Below, piece after piece: positions 8,189 to 14,750 of a stretch of 58,379 nt of DNA. The stretch is taken from the NCBI GenBank assembly GCA_947169385.1, contig CAMVPR010000014.1, positions 1 to 58,379 of the forward strand. The letters run 5' to 3'. The DNA is from an uncultured Lachnospiraceae bacterium (GTDB lineage: Bacteria > Bacillota > Clostridia > Lachnospirales > Lachnospiraceae). Positions within the stretch are counted from its first letter, which is position 1. Each line of letters begins with the position of its first letter. Position numbers and translations under genes: made by a program. The notes beneath the pieces are model-generated. The model saw nothing but the letters and a program-made list of their open reading frames with translations. It did not search any database and was not told the origin of the DNA.

Positions 8189-8978
8189 ATATTAATCCGA
8201 AATGCTCAAGTCCGTTATATATTCCGTCGTCGTTGACATCGGTTGTCACATATTCTGATATCTCCTTGATGTACGGAACAGCGTTGCCCATTGCTACTGA
8301 GTGGGCTGTGTACTTAATCATATCTATATCATTGAAGCTGTCGCCAAATGAATATGTGTTGTCGTAATTGATTCCTAAATGTTCAATTGCTCTTCTGATA
8401 CCGGTTGCTTTAGATACTTCCTTGCCAGGCATAATCTCTGCAACCGTGCTCTTAGCGTGGACTACGATATTATAGTCCAGAAAATGTTCTCTGATAACAG
8501 ACTCACTGCTGTTTCTGAAATCCACACTGTACTTGTTGACTCTTGAGTTCTGATCTAAATCTTCAAACTCCCTGAATGTATCAGCCAGCTTGGCTTTTAA
8601 AGAGTTGATGTACTTGTCATCCTTAGGGAATAACTTAGTATCGACATACAGGTAGTCAACGCCCTCGAGGATGGCACATATATTGTTCGCTCTAAAGAAA
8701 TCTGCGTCCTCTTTTAATCTGTCCCAAGGAACCTCGTCAGAGTAAACTACATCTTCAAGGTACTCAAAGTATGTTCCACATCCACCAACAATTCCGTCAA
8801 ATCCAATATCGAGAAGCTCTTTGGCTGTGATTGCTGAGCGACTTCTTCCGCTGCATAAAAACGCCATGTGTCCGTTAGCTCGCAACTTCTTGACCGCTTC
8901 TATGGTAGAAGGAATAATCTTCTGTTCGTAGTCCCAGAGAGTTCCGTCTATATCAAAAAATACCGCGCTCTTGTTCAT
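8187..8978 (-). CDS. Cof-type HAD-superfamily phosphatase
   Basis: A 263-aa soluble hydrolase of the HAD superfamily, type IIB cap (Cof/YbjI group). The catalytic motif I is FFDIDGTL near residues 7-14 with the nucleophile Asp9, motif II is CSGRS, and motif IV is GDSFNDIDMI. Family members dephosphorylate sugar phosphates, nucleotides or flavin precursors; the substrate is not visible. It starts 4 bp after the mecA stop on the same strand, so it is probably the second gene of a mecA transcript. The minus-strand 3-prime end meets the shared terminator at 8157. Confidence 0.88.
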   Translation of the reverse strand: MNKSAVFFDIDGTLWDYEQKIIPSTIEAVKKLRANGHMAFLCSGRSRSAITAKELLDIGFDGIVGGCGTYFEYLEDVVYSDEVPWDRLKEDADFFRANNICAILEGVDYLYVDTKLFPKDDKYINSLKAKLADTFREFEDLDQNSRVNKYSVDFRNSSESVIREHFLDYNIVVHAKSTVAEIMPGKEVSKATGIRRAIEHLGINYDNTYSFGDSFNDIDMIKYTAHSVAMGNAVPYIKEISEYVTTDVNDDGIYNGLEHFGLI

Positions 8979-8982
8979 GTCC

Positions 8983-9780
8983 TTACGCTCCTAAAGTCTG
9001 CAAAGCGTTAGAGCGGATAACGCACATATAATGCTCTTCCAAATATGACTGAATAGCATATGAACAAGCAACTCTGCTGCCGTATTCAGATAAGCTGTTG
9101 ATAAGCTTAGAGAACTTGTCGGTAGAAATGTTGTTGGATGTTATTACGAGATAATAGTCGCCGTTCAGCATGTCTTTATATAAGGTGTTGTCCGCGTTAC
9201 ACTGCCCTAAGAGTGCTGTAGCTGCGTTGCAGACATCGTCAAGCTTCTTGAACTTGAAAATAGCCATATGGAAGCGTGGCTTCTGTACATTGCCATCGCC
9301 ATTGGCAGCAACCTTCTTGGCGCTCTGATCTAAAGGAATAAAATTGTCAACCTTGTCGTCCTCCTGGACTGCTGATCTTGAGAGACCTTCAACAGCGTGC
9401 TTGACTGCGTTCCTTATGACGTTCAATATCTCTTCCGGAGCGCTTTCGCCTTCATCGATGTGCGTCTCAACCTTGATCTCGATATTGTTAGGATCTAACT
9501 CGCCGCCTTCGTAGACATCATCTTCCTGTTCTTCCTCGTCCACCTTGGTTACAAATAAAATGATACTGTCAGGACCGATAGGAACAGCTTCTATCATAAG
9601 AGGAAAGTTGTCGGCTTCAAAACCTACTTCATCCTCAGCCTGGAGCATTATATCTCTAAAAAATGCTCTTGCTTTCTCTGAGCCGTATGCAAATTCAGTA
9701 AGAAGCAGATTGTGATCAGCGAGATCTTCCTGATTCAGAGTGAACTTAATCTTATTCTCGTTTATACGCTCTATCTTCAT
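8983..9780 (-). CDS. mecA: Adaptor protein MecA
   Basis: A 265-aa adaptor of the MecA family, which delivers proteins to the ClpC-ClpP protease. The N-terminal substrate-binding domain (MKIERINENKIKFTL, then a segment like EELFF/ARAFF) and a C-terminal ClpC-binding domain (about residues 170-260) are joined by an acidic linker rich in Glu and Asp (about 85-165). The linker is longer than in Bacillus MecA (218 aa in total), which explains the extra length. Known family clients include ComK and SpoIIE-class proteins in Bacillus; clients here are unknown. It is followed closely by the HAD phosphatase gene. A separate MecA-like mini-protein occurs at 35424. Confidence 0.88.
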   Translation of the reverse strand: MKIERINENKIKFTLNQEDLADHNLLLTEFAYGSEKARAFFRDIMLQAEDEVGFEADNFPLMIEAVPIGPDSIILFVTKVDEEEQEDDVYEGGELDPNNIEIKVETHIDEGESAPEEILNVIRNAVKHAVEGLSRSAVQEDDKVDNFIPLDQSAKKVAANGDGNVQKPRFHMAIFKFKKLDDVCNAATALLGQCNADNTLYKDMLNGDYYLVITSNNISTDKFSKLINSLSEYGSRVACSYAIQSYLEEHYMCVIRSNALQTLGA

Positions 9781-9816
9781 TCCACATCATCCTTATCAAA
9801 TGTATAAATAACGTTC

Positions 9817-10035
9817 TTATTGTAATACGTTGTCTTCCATGTACTCGTTGATTGCGTCGCACAAATCGTCCGCATCCATTCCGTGAACTGCAGCAGCTTC
9901 CTCTAATGTCTCCATCTGTGAAGCAGGACACATAATACATCCCATTCCTGAAGCCATCAATACTGAAGCGTTCCCAGGGTTCAAAGCGATGATATCGCTT
10001 ATTAACATGGCTTTATCAACTTTAAGTGCAGTCAT
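9817..10035 (-). CDS. DUF1858 redox-disulfide protein
   Basis: A 72-aa protein of the DUF1858 family (hybrid-cluster-protein-associated disulfide domain). The helical fold carries a CXXC pair in GMGCIMCPAS, which can form a redox disulfide or bind metal. GGAGGT lies 7 bp before the start at 10035; a longer start at 10053 would include that ribosome binding site. Family members are often linked to anaerobic redox or nitrosative stress functions, and this gene diverges from the pyruvate formate-lyase genes, another oxygen-sensitive system. The exact role is unknown. Confidence 0.8.
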   Translation of the reverse strand: MTALKVDKAMLISDIIALNPGNASVLMASGMGCIMCPASQMETLEEAAAVHGMDADDLCDAINEYMEDNVLQ

Positions 10036-10184
10036 GTCCGCACCTCCATTCATTATATTGTATCGGCTAATAACAAATATTAGTTAAACAATTATATAAC
10101 AAGGTGTCAATAAATTCAAGACGGCACTATCAAGGTAATTATACTAAAAAAAACCAGTAAATACCACAGTTTTTTGCATTCGAC

Positions 10185-10212
10185 TGTTAAGATGTATACA
10201 AAAAACTTAACA
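10185..10212. promoter_or_regulatory. Inverted repeat in the DUF1858-pfl intergenic region
   Basis: TGTTAAG (10185-10191) and CTTAACA (10206-10212) form a perfect inverted repeat with a 14-bp gap. It lies in the 426-bp gene-free stretch 10036-10461, upstream of the pfl promoter. The half-sites resemble halves of a Rex box (TTGTTAA/TTAACAA), but the spacing is wrong for the standard operator, so the binding protein is unknown. Confidence 0.35.
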
Positions 10213-10292
10213 AAATATGGTAATTATCGCTAACATTTGCAAAAAGGTTACAAATGTATTAAATAAAATACACAATCAAAGGTCGATTATCG

Positions 10293-10321
10293 TTGACGCT
10301 ATCTAAAAGATTTAATATAAT
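10293..10321 (+). promoter_or_regulatory. Strong promoter of the pfl genes
   Basis: TTGACG (10293-10298), a 17-bp spacer and a perfect TATAAT (10316-10321). It predicts a leader of about 130 nt before the start codon at 10462. Confidence 0.75.
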
Positions 10322-10335
10322 TATATCAGTATCTA

Positions 10336-10419
10336 AGATATGCGGTTGGTATTCTTATGAATACTTTTCGGGGAGTTCCTTATAGGTTGCGTATTTGGAG
10401 CTTTTTGGAGCGCATATCT
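10336..10419 (+). promoter_or_regulatory. Structured 5-prime leader of the pfl mRNA
   Basis: A perfect 9-bp stem AGATATGCG/CGCATATCT (10336-10344 with 10411-10419) encloses a small hairpin GTATTC-ttat-GAATAC (10349-10364) and a GC-richer segment. It falls entirely in the predicted untranslated leader. It does not match the riboswitch consensus sequences I know, including the ZTP (pfl) motif. It may set mRNA stability or regulation. Confidence 0.45.
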
Positions 10420-10461
10420 TTGTTATCACTAAATATAATTTTAAAGGAGGATTTTTTCAAA

Positions 10462-12489
10462 ATGAACATGAATTCAGAAGCATGGAATGGTTTTGAGGCT
10501 GGTCAGTGGCAGCGTGACATCAATACCAGAGATTTCATCCAACACAACTACACTCCATATGAGGGAGACGAGGAGTTCTTGGCAGGTCCTACCCAGAACA
10601 CCAAAGATCTTTGGGATATGGTTATGGATTTATCTAAGAAGGAGCGTGAGGCAGGCGGTGTTCTTGATATGGATACCAAGGTTGTTTCAACACTTACCTC
10701 ACACGGTCCTGGATACCTCGACAAGAATAAAGAGACTATCGTTGGTTTCCAGACAGATGCTCCTTTCAAGAGAGGTATGAATATCTATGGTGGTGTTCGT
10801 ATGGCTGTTAAGGCTTGCGAGGACAACGGATATACAGTAGACCCTGAGATTGTTGAGTTCTTCACTACTCACAGAAAGACACACAACGCAGGTGTATTTG
10901 ATGTATATGATCCAGAGATTCGTGCTTGCCGTTCTAATCACATCATTACCGGTCTTCCGGATGCTTATGGTCGTGGACGTATTATCGGCGATTATCGTAG
11001 AGTAGCACTTTATGGTACAGATTATCTTATCGAGGACAAGAAAGCTCAGAAGGAGTCATTCGGAAGAGTTTATACAGATGATGTTATCCGCGGTAAGGAA
11101 GAGATTTCAGAGCAGATTCGTGCTTTACAGGAATTAACCAAGATGGCTGAGTCTTACGGCTTCGATATTTCTAAGCCTGCTAAGAACGTACAGGAAGCTA
11201 TCCAGTTCGTTTATTTCGGATATTTAGGAGCAGTTAAGGAGCAGAACGGTGCTGCTATGTCATTAGGCCGTACTTCTACCTTCCTTGACATTTATGCACA
11301 GCGTGACCTTGAGAACGGTACATTTACAGAGGAGCAGATTCAGGAGTTTGTTGACCACTTCATTATGAAGCTTCGTTGCGTTAAGTTCGCTCGTACACCT
11401 GAGTACAACAGCATTTTCGCTGGTGATCCAGTATGGGTTACCGAGTCTCTTGGTGGTATGGGTGTAGATGGACGTACTCTTGTTACTAAGATGAGCTTCC
11501 GTTACCTTAACACTCTTAACAACCTTGGTGCAGCTCCAGAGCCTAACCTTACTGTTCTTTGGTCTAACCACCTTCCAACAGCTTGGAAGAAGTTCTGTGC
11601 TAAGATGTCTATCAAGTCATCTTCTATCCAGTATGAGAACGATGAGCTTATGAGACCTATCCATGGTGATGATTACGGTATCGCTTGCTGTGTATCTTCA
11701 ATGAGAATTGGTAAGGATATGCAGTTCTTCGGAGCACGTGCTAACTTGGCTAAGTGCTTGCTTTACGCTATCAACGGTGGTGTTGATGAGATTACTAAGG
11801 TTCAGGTTGGACCTGCATATCGTCCAATCACTTCTGAGTACCTTGATTATGATGAGGTTCTTGACAAGTACAAGACAATGATGAAGTGGTTAGCTGGTGT
11901 TTATGTAAGTGCTCTTAACATCATCCACTATATGCATGATAAGTACGCTTATGAGCGTATTCAGATGGCACTTCATGATCGCGACGTTAAGAGATATTTC
12001 GCAACCGGTATCGCTGGTCTTTCAGTTGTTGCTGATTCACTTTCAGCTATCAAGTATGCTAAGGTTAAGACCGTTCGTGATGATGACGGAATTGTAGTTT
12101 CTTATGAGACAGAGGGAGATTTCCCTAAATATGGTAACAATGATGACAGAGTTGACTCAATCGCTGTTGAGCTTGTAACATTCTTCATGAACGAGATTCG
12201 CTCTCACCATGTATATCGTAACGGTGTACCTTCAATGTCAGTTCTTACAATTACTTCTAACGTAACATACGGTAAGAACACAGGTGATACACCTTGTGGA
12301 CGTAAGAAAGGTCAGCCTCTTGCTCCTGGTGCTAACCCAATGCACGGTAGAGATACTCACGGAGCAGTTGCTTCACTTTCTTCAGTTGCTAAGCTTCCTT
12401 ACAAGGACAGCCAGGATGGTATTTCTAACACCTTCAGTATTATTCCTAATGCTTTGGGTAAGGATACTGTTATTGCAGGAGATCTTTAA
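10462..12489 (+). CDS. pflB: Pyruvate formate-lyase catalytic subunit lacking the glycyl-radical domain (split PFL)
   Basis: A 675-aa protein closely resembling pyruvate formate-lyase, which splits pyruvate with CoA into acetyl-CoA and formate. The adjacent active-site cysteines are Cys409-Cys410 in GIACCVSS. Canonical PFL is about 750 aa. Here the protein stops after the [10 protein letters not shown] segment, just before the linker and C-terminal glycyl-radical domain. The missing domain is encoded by the separate gene at 12792. There is no frameshift: a clean TAA is followed by a 55-bp gap and new genes with their own ribosome binding sites. AAAGGAGG lies 11 bp before the ATG at 10462. Very even codon use suggests high expression. 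The protein should be inactive alone and need the radical domain in trans (inference). Confidence 0.93.
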   Translation: MNMNSEAWNGFEAGQWQRDINTRDFIQHNYTPYEGDEEFLAGPTQNTKDLWDMVMDLSKKEREAGGVLDMDTKVVSTLTSHGPGYLDKNKETIVGFQTDAPFKRGMNIYGGVRMAVKACEDNGYTVDPEIVEFFTTHRKTHNAGVFDVYDPEIRACRSNHIITGLPDAYGRGRIIGDYRRVALYGTDYLIEDKKAQKESFGRVYTDDVIRGKEEISEQIRALQELTKMAESYGFDISKPAKNVQEAIQFVYFGYLGAVKEQNGAAMSLGRTSTFLDIYAQRDLENGTFTEEQIQEFVDHFIMKLRCVKFARTPEYNSIFAGDPVWVTESLGGMGVDGRTLVTKMSFRYLNTLNNLGAAPEPNLTVLWSNHLPTAWKKFCAKMSIKSSSIQYENDELMRPIHGDDYGIACCVSSMRIGKDMQFFGARANLAKCLLYAINGGVDEITKVQVGPAYRPITSEYLDYDEVLDKYKTMMKWLAGVYVSALNIIHYMHDKYAYERIQMALHDRDVKRYFATGIAGLSVVADSLSAIKYAKVKTVRDDDGIVVSYETEGDFPKYGNNDDRVDSIAVELVTFFMNEIRSHHVYRNGVPSMSVLTITSNVTYGKNTGDTPCGRKKGQPLAPGANPMHGRDTHGAVASLSSVAKLPYKDSQDGISNTFSIIPNALGKDTVIAGDL

Positions 12490-12544
12490 TATTAAATATA
12501 AGTGAAAGCATGCATTGATTGACTATTAAGAAGGAGGAGTTAGA

Positions 12545-12778
12545 ATGTCTGATGCGAATTCACAGGTAGATGATATCGTGGCTATGTTGGACGGCTTTAT
12601 GAGTAGAGGCGGCGGCCACATGAATGTGGACGTGAACGGAACCTCGAATGAGAAGGAAGTCGAGGAGCTCGGTTGCATTGACTGTGCGAAAGGCAATCTT
12701 TCGTGTCAGGCCCCGACTCTCCTTGAGGGAATGGACGATTATTCATCATACGAGAACGATAAGATTAAAACAATTTAG
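12545..12778 (+). CDS. Cys-rich paralogue of the glycyl-radical domain
   Basis: A 77-aa protein. Residues 7-30 ([21 protein letters not shown]) match residues 8-31 of the next gene product at 13 of 24 positions, that is, the entry strand of the PFL radical domain. After this the two diverge completely: the RVSGYAV loop is absent and three cysteines (Cys44, Cys47, Cys54; CX2CX6C) appear, then an acidic tail. AAGGAGG lies 7 bp before the ATG. Its TAG stop overlaps the ribosome binding site of the radical-domain gene, so the two are tightly linked in translation. It may occupy the same docking groove of the catalytic subunit as a cap, assembly factor or redox sensor, possibly with an Fe-S cluster or zinc (inference). 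I know of no assigned function. Confidence 0.85.
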   Translation: MSDANSQVDDIVAMLDGFMSRGGGHMNVDVNGTSNEKEVEELGCIDCAKGNLSCQAPTLLEGMDDYSSYENDKIKTI

Positions 12779-12791
12779 GAGGTATTTAATT

Positions 12792-13037
12792 ATGGCACAG
12801 CCAACAGAGAATCAGGTAGATAACCTGGTAAATTTGCTTGATGGTTACACCGAGAAAGGTGGATATCATCTTAATGTCAACGTACTTAACAGAGAGACCC
12901 TTTTGGATGCTCAGGCTCATCCTGAGAAATATCCACAGCTTACTATCCGTGTTTCAGGATATGCTGTTAACTTCATCAAGCTCACTAAAGAGCAGCAGGA
13001 TGACGTTATCTCACGTACTTTCCATGAGTCTCTTTAA
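12792..13037 (+). CDS. grcA: Stand-alone glycyl-radical domain of PFL (GrcA-like)
   Basis: An 81-aa protein equal to the C-terminal domain of pyruvate formate-lyase: [21 protein letters not shown] and the radical loop RVSGYAV with the radical-bearing glycine at Gly56, then the conserved tail ending RTFHESL. It resembles E. coli YfiD/GrcA, but lacks the unrelated 60-residue N-terminal part of that protein and begins exactly where the large subunit ends. AGGAGG lies 9 bp before the ATG. With no radical domain on the large subunit, this is probably the obligatory radical carrier and not just a repair part, and the target of the PflA activase (inference). A strong terminator follows. Confidence 0.93.
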   Translation: MAQPTENQVDNLVNLLDGYTEKGGYHLNVNVLNRETLLDAQAHPEKYPQLTIRVSGYAVNFIKLTKEQQDDVISRTFHESL

Positions 13038-13052
13038 TTGATTGTAACTTGT

Positions 13053-13083
13053 GCGGAGGAAGTTATCTTCCTCCGCTTTTTTT
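13053..13083 (+). terminator. Strong terminator between the split pfl genes and pflA
   Basis: A perfect 10-bp GC-rich stem (GCGGAGGAAG/CTTCCTCCGC) with a 4-nt loop is followed by seven T. The pflA ribosome binding site begins right after the T-run, so pflA is probably expressed by read-through, at a lower level than the lyase genes. Confidence 0.93.
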
Positions 13084-13097
13084 AGGAGGATACTAAT

Positions 13098-13847
13098 ATG
13101 AAAGGATATATACACTCAGTAGAGACCTTCGGTACAGTTGATGGTCCGGGTGTAAGATACGTCATATTTGCACAGGGATGTCCCATGAGATGTCTGTATT
13201 GTCATAACCCTGACACCTGGAAGCCGGGCATAGGCGAAGAGAGAGAAACAGATGACCTGATTAAGGATTTTGAGGACTACATCCCTTACTACGGTACTGA
13301 GGGCGGAATCACCGTTACGGGTGGAGAGCCGCTTATGCAGATTGATTTTGTAACTGAGCTTTTTGAGAAGGCGAGAGCTAAGGGGTATCATACTTGTCTT
13401 GATACTTCAGGTATTATGTTTGACGAGGACAACCCTGAGACTATGGCGAAGTTTGACAGACTTATGAAGTCTACCTGCCTCGTGCTTCTTGATATTAAGC
13501 ACATCGATGACGAAGAGCACAAGAAGCTTACTTCTCATTCTAACAAGAGAATTCTGGCATTTGCCAAGTACTTAGACAGAATGAATATAGATGTATGGAT
13601 TAGGCATGTTGTTGTACCGGGTATAACATACAATGAAGAGTATCTGACAAGACTTGGCGAGTTTTTAGGTTCACTTAATAACATTAAGGCATTGGATGTC
13701 CTTCCTTATCATACCATGGGTGTTGTAAAGTATGAGAATCTTGGTATGGATTATCCGCTTAAAGGCGTGGAGCCTCTTCCTCATGACGACGGTAAGAAGG
13801 CAAGAGATATAATAAGAGCTGCTTATCATAGAGTTAAGGGTGATTAA
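13098..13847 (+). CDS. pflA: Pyruvate formate-lyase activating enzyme
   Basis: A 249-aa radical-SAM enzyme that abstracts a hydrogen from the PFL glycine using S-adenosylmethionine and a [4Fe-4S] cluster. The cluster cysteines are Cys28, Cys32 and Cys35 (CPMRCLYC), and the SAM-binding GGEP motif appears as TGGEPLMQ. The length matches E. coli PflA (246 aa). AGGAGGA lies 7 bp before the ATG, directly behind the terminator. Its substrate here should be the separate radical-domain protein docked on the large subunit. The ferredoxin gene downstream is a plausible electron source. Confidence 0.95.
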   Translation: MKGYIHSVETFGTVDGPGVRYVIFAQGCPMRCLYCHNPDTWKPGIGEERETDDLIKDFEDYIPYYGTEGGITVTGGEPLMQIDFVTELFEKARAKGYHTCLDTSGIMFDEDNPETMAKFDRLMKSTCLVLLDIKHIDDEEHKKLTSHSNKRILAFAKYLDRMNIDVWIRHVVVPGITYNEEYLTRLGEFLGSLNNIKALDVLPYHTMGVVKYENLGMDYPLKGVEPLPHDDGKKARDIIRAAYHRVKGD

Positions 13848-13982
13848 GTCTAACTGTTGTTCAACAAAAAAACAAATGTTAGGCACCTCTAAGCTATTGA
13901 ATTATCTACATTTATGTGATAAAGTTATATCAGTTTTGAGCGATTCTTCGCTTACAATTTCTTGAATAAGGAGGACGACATT

Positions 13983-14153
13983 ATGGCATATGTTATTAAC
14001 GACGGATGCGTTATGTGTGGAGCTTGCGAGGGAGCTTGCCCAGTAGGAGCTATTAGCGCTGGTGCTGATAAGTATGAGATCGATGCAGATACATGTATCT
14101 CATGTGGAGCTTGTGCAGGAGCTTGTCCAACAGGCGTTATCTCAGAAGAGTAA
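13983..14153 (+). CDS. 2[4Fe-4S] ferredoxin
   Basis: A 56-aa clostridial-type ferredoxin with two CXXCXXCXXXCP motifs (CVMCGACEGACP and CISCGACAGACP), each binding one [4Fe-4S] cluster. AAGGAGG lies 8 bp before the chosen ATG. It is separated from pflA by 135 bp and followed by a clear terminator, so it may be read from pflA or from its own promoter. In this setting it could pass low-potential electrons to the PflA cluster, or serve general anaerobic metabolism (pyruvate oxidation, hydrogenase). Confidence 0.93.
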   Translation: MAYVINDGCVMCGACEGACPVGAISAGADKYEIDADTCISCGACAGACPTGVISEE

Positions 14154-14165
14154 TTTAGAAGAATT

Positions 14166-14195
14166 AAGATGGCTGTTTATCAGCCATCTTTTTTT
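14166..14195 (+). terminator. Terminator after the ferredoxin gene
   Basis: A perfect 10-bp stem AAGATGGCTG/CAGCCATCTT with a 5-nt loop, followed by T-rich sequence. Confidence 0.9.
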
Positions 14196-14211
14196 GTGCA
14201 ATTTTTTTTAC

Positions 14212-14292
14212 TACAGGAATGGATAGAAATTCGTACTTTATTCGACCCATTTTCGACCAAAAAGTACAGGAATGAATAGAAATTCGTACTTT
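14212..14292. repeat. Two 28-bp direct repeats
   Basis: Copies at 14212-14239 and 14265-14292 differ at one base (both begin TACAGGAAT and end with TTCGTACTTT). The 25-bp spacer is unrelated. They lie between the ferredoxin terminator and the candidate RNA promoter, inside the gene-free stretch 14154-14750. They could be tandem operator sites. Confidence 0.6.
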
Positions 14293-14332
14293 TATACCGG
14301 TATTTTGACGATTTTTGACAACTAACAGGTTT

Positions 14333-14361
14333 TAGACAAAGTGTGATTGTTCATTTACAAT
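14333..14361 (+). promoter_or_regulatory. Promoter with no downstream gene for about 390 bp
   Basis: TAGACA (14333-14338), 17 bp, TACAAT (14356-14361). Predicted transcription start is near 14368, well before the first gene at 14751. Confidence 0.5.
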
Positions 14362-14367
14362 AATTAA

Positions 14368-14673
14368 CGAAAGCACTTGAGTTGTAAGCAGGGTTAATGA
14401 TAGCCACTTGATTATTTTCGAAGAAGAGATGGTCAACTTAATTGCTTATGGGATGTATTTATCACACGAGTTAAGCCACGGCTTACAAGATATCGCGCTT
14501 CCCGTATTTTAAGTCGGAAGGAGGGAGAAGTAACACCCTTGATGTAGAATACTATACCGGTACAAAACATCATAGCGCAAGGGTATTTTGAATTTTTGAA
14601 TTATCAAACGTAGGGTATGCCCTATTTAAAGTTTCCATTTATGCGTCAACATTTACAAATGTTGGCGCTTTTT
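14368..14673 (+). ncRNA. Candidate structured non-coding RNA or leader RNA
   Basis: About 300 nt between a good promoter and a strong intrinsic terminator, with no convincing reading frame. Helices visible: TTGTAAGC (14382-14389) with GCTTACAA (14481-14488); a competing local hairpin TAAGCC-ac-GGCTTA (14472-14485) that uses the same 3-prime strand; ACCCTTG (14535-14541) with CAAGGGT (14578-14584). The competing helices suggest a switch. It does not show the signatures of tmRNA, RNase P, SRP RNA or T-box that I know. It could be 6S-like, an unnamed small RNA, or an attenuator in front of tsaC. Confidence 0.45.
14643..14673 (+). terminator. Terminator ending the gene-free transcript
   Basis: GCGTCAACATTT pairs with AAATGTTGGCGC (one G-T pair), followed by TTTTT. 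There is no coding gene between it and the ferredoxin terminator at 14166. Confidence 0.85.
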
Positions 14674-14689
14674 ATATAACAATATATAC

Positions 14690-14719
14690 TTGCTTTTACT
14701 ACTATAAAAGCGTTATACT
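14690..14719 (+). promoter_or_regulatory. Promoter of the tsaC operon
   Basis: TTGCTT (14690-14695), 18 bp, TATACT (14714-14719), ending 31 bp before the tsaC start codon. Confidence 0.5.
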
Positions 14720-14750
14720 TATCTATATATGTGCTAAGGATTGGTTATTT

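Noticed and set aside
10185-10212. Canonical Rex operator
   Set aside because: The half-sites look similar but the 14-bp gap does not fit the usual 4-bp spacing, so it is listed only as an inverted repeat.
10336-10419. ZTP (pfl motif) riboswitch before the pfl gene
   Set aside because: The conserved sequences of that motif are not present; only a generic stem with an inner hairpin is visible.
12480-12800. The split pfl as a frameshift or pseudogene of an ordinary pflB
   Set aside because: The large gene ends in a clean stop at the domain border, the radical domain has its own strong ribosome binding site, and a third gene lies between them. A single indel cannot explain this order.
14368-14673. 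tmRNA, RNase P RNA, SRP RNA or T-box
   Set aside because: None of the sequence signatures I know for these (tag frame with ALAA end, GAGGAAAGTCC, GGAAGCAGC loop, GGGTGGTACC) was found.
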